DNA of 64,000 nucleotides from Planktomarina temperata RCA23 (GTDB lineage: Bacteria; Pseudomonadota; Alphaproteobacteria; Rhodobacterales; Rhodobacteraceae). The notes beneath the pieces were generated by a model that was not told the origin of the DNA, ran no database searches, and worked only from the letters and a program-made list of their open reading frames with translations. The stretch lies in contig NZ_CP003984.1 in assembly GCF_000738435.1 (NCBI RefSeq), positions 3,100,001-3,164,000 on the forward strand, written 5' to 3'. The translations under genes were made by a program, and so were the position numbers. This document shows, one piece after another, positions 53,657 through 64,000 of this stretch (the stretch's first letter is position 1; every line of letters starts with the position of its first letter).

Positions 53657-54124
53657 TCAGTCGATCAGCTTGGCGAAAGCTGCGACATTGTCTTGGCCAT
53701 ATCCTATCAACTCGATCGACCAGCCGGTTGTGTCGTCGAGAATGGCCACATTCCCATTTTCCCGTCGAACCAAGCGCAACGGCGCTTGCGTATCTGTATC
53801 ATGCACAATGCGTTCGCGCGTGGTGGTGACCCAAATCACGTCGATGAAGCCGGCTTTATGATCGTTGGAATGGGCAATTTGTCTGCCATCTGCATCCAAA
53901 ACTGCGATCCCATCGCTCCGGTTGCCCACCAAAGTGATCTCAAGCTCCGCCACGATATCGCTGTGCGGTGCCACACCAATGACCGGCCGATCCGTAAGGC
54001 GGGCGTAGGCGACCAGAAGGACCGCGGCGATCATCAAGGTGAACATCGCTTGAACCAAGACCTTGGGCACCATGTCCCGGTCTCGGTGTTTCATTTGAGC
54101 GGCAAGTGAGTTGGTGGTGGGCAT
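53657..54124 (-). CDS. puhC: Photosynthetic complex assembly protein PuhC
   Basis: Protein of 155 residues with a cytoplasmic N-terminus, one membrane helix (ALFTLM-type segment, about 24-44: QAMFTLMIAAVLLVAYARL), and a periplasmic domain (LVRRENGNVAILDDTTGWSI). PuhC promotes LH1/RC assembly in Rhodobacter. It is 5 bases after puhB and 16 bases before the small gene. Confidence 0.9.
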   Translation of the reverse strand: MPTTNSLAAQMKHRDRDMVPKVLVQAMFTLMIAAVLLVAYARLTDRPVIGVAPHSDIVAELEITLVGNRSDGIAVLDADGRQIAHSNDHKAGFIDVIWVTTTRERIVHDTDTQAPLRLVRRENGNVAILDDTTGWSIELIGYGQDNVAAFAKLID

Positions 54125-54129
54125 GAGCT

Positions 54130-54768
54130 TTACTCCGCAGCAATGCTGTCAGTTTTGGAATAGTCGCGCTGAGTGACCTTTGGCATCGATACCCGCGTCT
54201 CTGCGGCCTCGGCAAAGAGGGCCGCGACCCGCTCAGCATCTGGTATGGAGCGAAAGGCCGGTTGGGTGCGGCTCATGTACCATGGGCGCACATGCGGCCA
54301 GGTCATCAGATATGACAGGCGAGTCTCACCGATGAGCTCAAAGGTGATTGTGCCCAAACCCGACTTGCGCAGAGCCACTTGTGCATTTCCAATACACACA
54401 TAGGGCAGGTTCAATGTCATGGTCAGCGCAGCACCGATGCGCAGACAGGCGCGTTTATTGGTGAGCGTATAAACGGTGCTTCGAGCTTGCACTGTTGCCA
54501 CCCCAAATAAGATTAAGGCCGTCAACGCGCCGGCCACGAGAAACGGAATGCCCTGTGCCATGGCCGATGTCAGGCTCATCATATCCGATACGGAGATAAC
54601 GCGGATCACCGCCAGGGCGATAAAATACCCAATCACCCAGTTGAGGCTCCAAGCATCCTTGGCCAGCCGCAAGCTATTAGGCCGGCCTTGCCAGAGGATA
54701 TATTCATCTGCGGGCAATGCTTCAGGCAATCCGCGGATCGGTTCGAAATTAAAATCGTCGTGGCTCAT
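54130..54768 (-). CDS. puhB: Photosynthetic complex assembly protein PuhB
   Basis: Protein of 212 residues with PuhB features: FEPIRGLPEALPADEYILWQ (in part), two to three membrane helices near 44-100 and a PH-like domain (STVYTLTNKRACLRIGAALT). PuhB dimers assist reaction-centre assembly. A perfect hairpin precedes it, between puhA and puhB. Confidence 0.92.
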   Translation of the reverse strand: MSHDDFNFEPIRGLPEALPADEYILWQGRPNSLRLAKDAWSLNWVIGYFIALAVIRVISVSDMMSLTSAMAQGIPFLVAGALTALILFGVATVQARSTVYTLTNKRACLRIGAALTMTLNLPYVCIGNAQVALRKSGLGTITFELIGETRLSYLMTWPHVRPWYMSRTQPAFRSIPDAERVAALFAEAAETRVSMPKVTQRDYSKTDSIAAE

Positions 54769-54790
54769 ATCTTAAGTCCCCTATCGTCTG

Positions 54791-54820
54791 AACGCTGGGC
54801 CGTGGCTGCGGCCCAGCGTT
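54791..54820 (-). promoter_or_regulatory. Intercistronic hairpin between puhA and puhB
   Basis: A perfect 12-bp stem (AACGCTGGGCCG 54791-54802 / CGGCCCAGCGTT 54809-54820) with a 6-nt loop lies 6 bases after the puhA stop. No T-run follows on the coding (minus) strand. A role in stabilising puhA mRNA, or limiting read-through into the assembly genes, is inferred by analogy with the puf hairpin. Confidence 0.8.
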
Positions 54821-54826
54821 GGTCCT

Positions 54827-55600
54827 TTACAGTTTTGGCTCGGAACGTGCGGGATCGGCATAAAGTGTGCCGCCGCCGTAATAGGCCATAATTTTCTCTT
54901 CCTCGAGCAAGGTGATTTCTGAAGCCGCCTTATGCTGCGGCACAGCTGCAAAATTTGCGCCATAGATCGAACGAACCGTCACCCGGTCATCGTTAATTTT
55001 GCAAAAATTGATTGGGATCAGACGGGTCTGGCCCGTGCCCTCTGGATTGAGATCCACAGTCAAGTAGCGCACCATCTGTTCTGGCACATCAATCCACATA
55101 TCATTGATACGGCCGATCACCTCACCGTCGCCGGCCACCACAGGTTTGTCCCGTGGATCGCGGCCCGCCGACACGTGGAAATCATCGAGCTGTGACATAG
55201 GCTTGATCTTGGCATGCCCATGGGCATCGAGCTCTGCATGATCCTGCCGCGGGGCCCATGCACCTGGCCCAACACCCGCAAGCATCGGATCGCCGGTCGG
55301 CACAAAAGGCGAGCCGGTCGCATCAGACGTAGCCTCAAGCGCCAATTTTGCGCGATCACCGCGCTGACCGGAGGGAACCGTCACATCACCACGCCCATGG
55401 GGCAGGTGAAACGTCTTGTCACCGGGCAGCGGAAAGAGGCCGCGATGGGCAGATCCAGAGGGATCATCGGCCTCCAGCGGATATCCTTCGCGCATGTTCT
55501 CCGTTTGAAGATAATAAACAAGCAAAGCAAAAAAGATCCAGAACATCCAGATCGCAGCGCTTGCGAGATCAAAATTACCGAAAAATTCATTGCCTACCAT
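54827..55600 (-). CDS. puhA: Photosynthetic reaction centre H subunit PuhA
   Basis: Protein of 257 residues: short periplasmic N-terminus with one membrane helix (LASAAIWMFWIFFALLVYYL, about 11-30), REGYPLE, and a cytoplasmic PRC-barrel domain with VGPGAWAPRQDHAE and PRDKPVVAGDGEVIGRINDMW. It stabilises the L-M core and proton delivery to QB. The GGAGACGACC-type sequence precedes ATG 55600, and lhaA is upstream. Confidence 0.96.
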   Translation of the reverse strand: MVGNEFFGNFDLASAAIWMFWIFFALLVYYLQTENMREGYPLEADDPSGSAHRGLFPLPGDKTFHLPHGRGDVTVPSGQRGDRAKLALEATSDATGSPFVPTGDPMLAGVGPGAWAPRQDHAELDAHGHAKIKPMSQLDDFHVSAGRDPRDKPVVAGDGEVIGRINDMWIDVPEQMVRYLTVDLNPEGTGQTRLIPINFCKINDDRVTVRSIYGANFAAVPQHKAASEITLLEEEKIMAYYGGGTLYADPARSEPKL

Positions 55601-55618
55601 GGTCGTCTCCTTTGACTA

Positions 55619-57046
55619 TCAAGTCGGAAAATCCGTCAGCTCTAAGCGCTGCGGTGTGTTTGCACTGATGCCTTTGGTCCGTAGGATGGGGCCAAGGGCG
55701 ATGAGGGTGATGAAAAGTAGAGCGATCTCAATTTGATAGACGACTGAATACCCTACAACCGGGGTGTTGAGGACATCGCCTAAAATGCCGCTATGCGCGG
55801 CTTGTGTGATCATATCACGAATTGCGCCGCCTAAGAAAATGGACAGGCCTGCGCCTGTGGCCTGGGCCGCGCCCCAAACGCCCAGCGCCAATCCACGCCC
55901 AGCGGCTCCAGGCACATTTATGGTCATAGCTGCGGTCAAGGTCGCCACAGCAAAGGTGCCGCCGCCCAGCCCAATCAAAAAGGCGCCTGAGAAAAATAAT
56001 ATTGGCGAGCCAAAAACGGAGGACAAAAGAACTGCCGCAAAAGCAAAGATGCCAACAACAACCCCGCGCCCCGCAAGGCGAATGGGATCAATGGATCGCG
56101 ACAGCCAGCGCGCCGATAGGCCCAAACCGATCAACGCACCCAAAGACCACATGGCCGTAAGCTGCGTTGTCGCGGAAACTGAAAGGCCAAGAATTTCGCC
56201 CCCGTAGGGTTCGAGCAGCACATCTTGCATATTAAAAGCAACCGTGCCGGCGAAAATCGTGAAAATTAACCGGCGCACCGTTGCTTGACCGGTGAAATCC
56301 GCCCAGGCGGCATGAAAACTCGCCTTTGGCGCTTGGCGCGCCGCCTGGCTCATCGGCGCCATTTTTTCCTGCTTCCATAGAGCAATAACATTTAAAACCA
56401 TGGTGAACACCGCCGCGCCTTGCACCACTTGAACCAACAAAAGCGAGGAATAATCACGCAACAATGTGCCAATGATGACCGCTGAAATCCCCATGCCCAC
56501 AAGATACATGACGTAGAGCATTGAGACGACTTTTGCGCGGGTCTGTTCCGTTGCCCGATCAGCGGCCAAAGCCAGACCTGCTGTTTGCGTCATATGCATC
56601 CCAAGCCCGGTCAACAAAAAGGCCAGCGCAGCGGCAATCTCGCCGAAAATACCCGCATCAATCGCCGAATCTCCCGCCAAGACCAAAAGGGCCATCGGCA
56701 TAATTGCCAGGCCACCAAACTGCCAGAGGCTGCCAAACCACAAATAGGGCACGCGTTTCCAACCAATGGCGGAGCGGTAATTGTCAGACTTAAAACCAAG
56801 AAGCGCACGGAAAGGGGCAATCAGCACGGGAATGGCGATCATGGTCGCCACGATGAAGGCCGGCACTGACAGCTCAACGATCATCACCCGATTTAAAGTG
56901 CCCAGCAACATCACGGCCGCCATGCCCACGGAAATTTGAAACAAGGATAGACGCAACAATTGCCCGAGCGGCAGCTCATCGCTGGCCGCATCGGCGAAAG
57001 GCAACATCCTTAGGGTCATGGTTTTGACAGCGCTCTTTGGGATCAT
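55619..57046 (-). CDS. lhaA: LhaA, LH1 assembly protein of the PucC family
   Basis: Protein of 475 residues, PucC/LhaA-type major facilitator with about 12 membrane helices; typical LLRLSLFQISVGMAAVMLLGTLNRVMIVELSVPA region (in part) and FKSDNYRSAIGWKRVPYLW. The gene between bchM and puhA is needed for normal LH1 levels in Rhodobacter. It begins 4 bases inside the bchM stop (ATGA) and may carry the puhA promoter within its 3' end. A second PucC-family gene lies next to bchG. Confidence 0.93.
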   Translation of the reverse strand: MIPKSAVKTMTLRMLPFADAASDELPLGQLLRLSLFQISVGMAAVMLLGTLNRVMIVELSVPAFIVATMIAIPVLIAPFRALLGFKSDNYRSAIGWKRVPYLWFGSLWQFGGLAIMPMALLVLAGDSAIDAGIFGEIAAALAFLLTGLGMHMTQTAGLALAADRATEQTRAKVVSMLYVMYLVGMGISAVIIGTLLRDYSSLLLVQVVQGAAVFTMVLNVIALWKQEKMAPMSQAARQAPKASFHAAWADFTGQATVRRLIFTIFAGTVAFNMQDVLLEPYGGEILGLSVSATTQLTAMWSLGALIGLGLSARWLSRSIDPIRLAGRGVVVGIFAFAAVLLSSVFGSPILFFSGAFLIGLGGGTFAVATLTAAMTINVPGAAGRGLALGVWGAAQATGAGLSIFLGGAIRDMITQAAHSGILGDVLNTPVVGYSVVYQIEIALLFITLIALGPILRTKGISANTPQRLELTDFPT

Positions 57047-57707
57047 GGGCGGAATTCCAACGCTTGGCTGATGTAAAACCCAGAGGCCACCCGATCGATG
57101 TCACTGATCTGACCCGAGGTAGATTTGGCGATCTGTGCCATTTGATGCGGCACCATCATCGGCGAGCGATCGTTGCGTGGAAACAATTTGCCAATCCGCC
57201 ACATGGCCATCAAAAGCGGCGTGCGCGGCGCAACCGTAAAGACCATATTTGTCAATATCCGGCTACTCACCCGGTCGAGGGTCGCGCCAATGTCTTCAGC
57301 CGAGTAATAAATCAAACTGTCCATTGCCACGATATGATCGAAATGCCCCAGGCCAGGGTCAAACATATCTCCGGCCATCAGCTTGAGCGTGCCGCTCAAA
57401 TGCGCAGGTTGGCGCTGCTTGGCGATTGTGATGAGCTTCGGCGAGATATCCACCGCCACAACATCGGCGCCAGCCTGGGCCAATTGAAAGGCCAAAGCCC
57501 CTGTGCCGCAGCCCGCATCTAACACACGCGCCCCGCGCAAATCCGCAGGCAATTGCGACCGCAAGAGCTGTCTCATCCGTTCGCGACCGGCGCGCACAGT
57601 GGCACGAATGCCCGACACAGGCGCGTCTGAGGTCAACCTTTCCCAGGTCTTTGTCGCGGTGCGATCAAAGTAGGTTTCAACAGTGTTGCGGGTCGATTCA
57701 TAGGTCA

Positions 57708-57708
<1 letters not shown>
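57043..57708 (-). CDS. bchM: Mg-protoporphyrin IX O-methyltransferase BchM
   Basis: Protein of 221 residues, class I methyltransferase with the S-adenosylmethionine motif VLDAGCGTGALAFQLAQAGA and VVAVDIS, start MTYESTRNTVETYFDRTATK-like. It methylates the propionate of Mg-protoporphyrin before AcsF. It overlaps lhaA by 4 bases and adjoins bchL by one base. Confidence 0.95.
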
Positions 57709-58619
<911 letters not shown>

Positions 58620-58637
58620 CTATAACTGCGTTTTGGG

Positions 58638-61600
58638 TCATTCGGCTGCAATGCCCTCAAGTTGATCTTCAATGGCATCCGCGGCACTTTGCAGCGCGGC
58701 CAAAGTGGTTTCGTCTGGTTTCCAATAGGCACGATCTGACGCTTCCAGCAGGCGATTTGCCATGCGCATGGAGGCTTGCGGGTTCAAAGCAGACAGGCGT
58801 TTGCGCATGTCTTCATCCAAAACAAATGTTTCAGACAGCTCTTGATACACCCATTCATCAACCTTCCCTGTGGTGGCCGACCAGCCAACGGTATTGGTGA
58901 TATGCGCCTCAATCGCGCGCACGCCTTCATGACCATGCTGCAGGAGCGGTTCATAAAATTTCGGATTTAAACTGCGCGCGCGGGTCTCCAACGCAACCTG
59001 TTCGCGCAGCGTCCGCACCTGCGCGCCACCCCGGGTTTGATCCCCGATATAAACAGGCGTTTCCACCCCGCCCTTGGCCCGCTTCACAGCCGCCGCAATA
59101 CCGCCGAGCGTGTCAAAATAATGATCCACTGTGGTGACACCAAGCTCAACTGATTCAAGGTTCTGATAGGCCAGCTCCACATTCTTCAATGTGTCTTGCA
59201 GCAATTGTGATTGCTGACTGGCTTCGCCATCCTTGCCATAGGCAAAACTTTTACGCGCTTGATAGGCATCAGCAAAATCGCTGTCGTCTTTGAAAGCGGA
59301 GCTGTCGACCAATTGGTTCACATTTGAACCATAGGCCCCTTCGGAGTTGGAAAAGACCCGCAGCGCGGCTGTTTCTAGGCTGCAGTTTTGAGCCTGAGAA
59401 AACTCGAGAGCATGGGCGCGAATGGGATTCATCTCTAAGGGCTCATCGGCCATCGCGCATTGCAAGGCGGCATCGGCCAGCATTTTGGTTTGCAGCGGCA
59501 ACAAATCGCGGAAGATACCCGAGAGGGTGATCACCACATCAATCCGTGCCCGCCCCAGCTGTTCAAGCGAGATCAGATCCGCACCACACAAACGGCCATT
59601 GGCGTCAAACCGCGGCTTTGCGCCCATCAGCGAAAGCGCCTGCGCGATCGGCCCACCGTTAGATTTAATATTGTCAGACCCCCAGAGCACCAATGCAACG
59701 GTCTTGGGCAACCCCTCATGCGTGCGCAACAACTCTGCCGCCTGCTGCGCGCCATCCTGCATGGCAAAAGCCGTCGGCATCCGGAAGGGATCAAAGGCGT
59801 GAATATTCCGACCTGTCGGCAGAATATCTGGCGCGCGGATGACATCGCCGCCAGGAACCGGCTTGATAAATTGGCCATTTAATCCGCGCATCATTCCATC
59901 CAGCTCTTGGCTGGACTGCAAATGGGCTCTGGCCACCTGGCGTGCTTGTAGCGTGTCAAAACTCATCAGATCCAGCAAAGTTTCGATTTTATGCGCGGGC
60001 AGTTTTTGACCGATGATATGCAACCCATCGGGAATCAAAGCGTCTTCGGTTTCCAAAAGGGTAATCCAAAGCCGGTTCAAATCTGTCCCGTCCAGATGCA
60101 CAATCTCGGCCTGCGCCGCAATCAACGCCTCCAAAGGCTCGCAGGCCGCATCGCCCGGAGGCAGGGCCCGCCACTTGCTCAGGCTGTCTTTTAAATCAGC
60201 CAGACCGCGATAAAGACCAGAGGCCTGTAACGGTGGCGTGAGATGGGTGATTGTAATGGCATTGCTGCGACGCTTCGCCAAAGTTGCCTCTGAGGGATTA
60301 TTGGCTGCGTAAAGATAGATATTGGGCATATTGCCAATCAGCCGATCTGGCCAATCCTTGCCACCACAGCCGTTTTGCTTGCCCGGCATAAATTCCAATG
60401 CCCCATGCATCCCAAAATGCAAAAGCACATCGGCCTTATGCTGATGCTTCATGAATTGATAGAACGCGCTGAACGCATGGGTGGGTGCAAACCCGCGTTC
60501 AAAGAGGAGGCGCATCGGATCGCCCTCATAGCCAAAGGTTGGCTGCACCCCGACGAAAACTTTTCCAAACTGCGCACCAAGAATGTAAAGATCGCTGCCA
60601 TTGGACTGAATGCGCCCTGGCGCAGGGCCCCAGGTCTCTTCGATCTCTTGCAGCCAGGGCGTATGGGTCACGATGTAATCGGCTGAGACTTTAGCCGCGA
60701 CATTGGCCTCCTGCCCATAGATCGACGCATTGCCCTTCAAGATGACCTCGCGCAGATCGTCAACCGTTTCGGGTGGCGTCACATCATAGCCATTTTCAGC
60801 CATTGTCTGCAAAGTATTATGCAGACTTTCAAAGACCGACAGATAGGCCGCCGTGCCAATCGCGCCGGCATTCGGTGGAAAACCAAAAAGCACGATCCCA
60901 ACATTTTTGTCAGAGTTTTCTTTGCGCCGCAAAACCGCAAGGTTTCGGGTTTTTTCGACCAACGCATCAATACGCTCTGGGCAGGGCGCCATGGCTTTTA
61001 CCGTGCCTGCCGCTTTGCAGGCGTAAGCGCAGCCATCACAGCCATCCGGCCCGTGCCGACCTGCAAACACGGTCGGATTTGTGGCCCCATCAATTTCGGG
61101 CAAAGCCACAAGGATTGTCGCCTCAATCGGGCTCAAGCCTTGGCCACCATTGGCCCATTGGGACAGGGTTTGAAATTCCAAGGGTTGCGCGGCGATATAG
61201 GGCACATCGAGCGCGCTCAGGAGTTCTACAGCCGCCTCGCTGTCATTATAGGCGGGCCCACCTACCAGAGAAAAGCCCGTCAATGAGACCAAAGCATCGA
61301 TCTTCCCCATGTGATAGGCTTGGATTGCTGGCCGGCTGTCGAGCCCTCCAGCAAAGGCCGGTATGACCCGCATCCCCGCCGCTTCAAAACGCCGAATGAC
61401 ATGGTCAAAATGCGCCGTATCACCGGCCAAAATGTAACTGCGCAACATGGCCAACCCAATTGTTGGGCCTGTACCCTCTTGCGGCAGATCCGCAATATCT
61501 GTGGTGATATGGTGGCCGGGCAGGTCTGGATGATAAAGGCCCACTTCGGGGTATTCGACAGGCGCCGGGGCCGCAACGCCGCGCCATTCCGGCCGGGATG

Positions 61601-62172
61601 CGTAGCGCGAAATCAAAAAGCGCACGAGGCTTTCAATATTATCGTCAGATCCACCGAGCCAATATTGCATGGTCAAGAACCACGCCCGCAGATCCTGACT
61701 CTTGCCAGGAATAAGGTTCAGAATTTTGGGAATCCGGCGCAGCATCTTTGCCTGGCCTTCGCCCGTGCTGCCAGATTTCTTCGCAGGCTTCAGCTTCTTC
61801 AAGAACCCCATCACACCAGAGGCGGGCCGCATCATGTCCAGCTCACCCATTTTGGTCAGCTGCACAATTTCCTGATCGGCGATTATACCCACCAAAGCAT
61901 CACAGGCCGCACGCCGCGCTTTTAGGTCTGGCAAAATAGCCTGCACGTGATCTTCGAGAAACAGCACGGAGGACACAATCAAATGCGCCGTCTCAATATC
62001 TGCTTTGGCCAAGGCCAAGGCCTCTGGATCTTTGGCCCATTCGGCGGCGGCATGTATTTTGAGTTGCAAGCCTGGAAAATCGGTTGCCAGCTTGGGCAAA
62101 GCCCGCGCTGCAGGACCGGCCGCGTGGCGGTCCAATGTCAGCAACACGACATTATACGAAGGATATGTCAGC

Positions 62173-62183
<11 letters not shown>
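58638..62183 (-). CDS. bchH: Magnesium chelatase subunit BchH
   Basis: Protein of 1181 residues, porphyrin-binding CobN/Mg-chelatase H family, close to the 1190 residues of Rhodobacter BchH. Landmarks: [19 protein letters not shown] at the N-terminus, [15 protein letters not shown] (conserved His and Glu), [20 protein letters not shown] and the C-terminal [20 protein letters not shown] in part. It presents protoporphyrin IX for Mg insertion by BchI/BchD. Start 62183 (MRDELTYPS) is preferred; the longer frame to 62213 lies inside bchB. The overlap with bchB is 11 bases. Confidence 0.96.

Positions 62184-64000
<1,817 letters not shown>

Overview
The window comes from an alphaproteobacterium of the Rhodobacterales (Rhodobacteraceae/Roseobacteraceae). 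It carries an almost complete photosynthesis gene cluster (PGC) in the order typical of purple bacteria and aerobic anoxygenic phototrophs: crtA-bchIDO, crtIB, crtCD, crtEF-bchCXYZ-pufQBALMX-dxs, idi-bchP-pucC-like-bchG, then puhABC/acsF/puhE and bchMLHBN. The moderate GC content, the oxygen-dependent cyclase AcsF (no bchE here), spheroidenone-type carotenoid genes and absence of LH2 puc genes fit a marine Roseobacter-type aerobic phototroph. Planktomarina/RCA-like is a guess from gene content; no species call can be made without a database search.

Left third (1-21 kb), flanking metabolism: the 5' part of a ribA-like gene; an OmpR-type response regulator; a homoprotocatechuate (hpa) block (hpaH, hpaG-like, hpaF divergent from hpaR-hpaB); a sorbitol/mannitol-type ABC transporter operon (binding protein, two permeases, AraC-type regulator, mannitol dehydrogenase, ATPase); a globin gene whose reading frame has a stop at codon 3; nhaA; small DUF1761, EVE and YciI genes; gpsA; and hemD-mitofilin-hemY. 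Convergent to hemY is an ArsR-family gene with the two cysteines and spacing of the sulfide-responsive repressor SqrR/BigR, directly beside the PGC.

Central part (21-46.5 kb): bacteriochlorophyll and carotenoid genes in divergent blocks, then the puf operon for the reaction centre L/M and LH1 subunits. It ends in a pufX-like gene and not the tetraheme cytochrome gene pufC. TGT-N12-ACA operators (PpsR/CrtJ consensus) lie in the crtA/crtI, crtD/crtE, crtF/bchC, bchG/cycA and hemE/hemC control regions, several as tandem pairs over recognisable -35/-10 elements. Perfect hairpins sit between pufA and pufL, after pufX, and between puhA and puhB.

Right part (46.5-64 kb): a tetrapyrrole/electron-carrier insert (cycA, hemE, hemC, bciA, hemA) joins the bch-puf half to the puh-bch half, so 5-aminolevulinate synthase, hydroxymethylbilane synthase, uroporphyrinogen decarboxylase and 8-vinyl reductase lie inside the PGC, with hemD a few kb outside. 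The window ends within bchN. Together the genes cover ALA synthesis, part of the uroporphyrinogen pathway, most bacteriochlorophyll a steps, spheroidene-type carotenoids, isoprenoid supply (dxs, idi), the RC-LH1 apparatus with its assembly factors, and a soluble cytochrome c2 donor.
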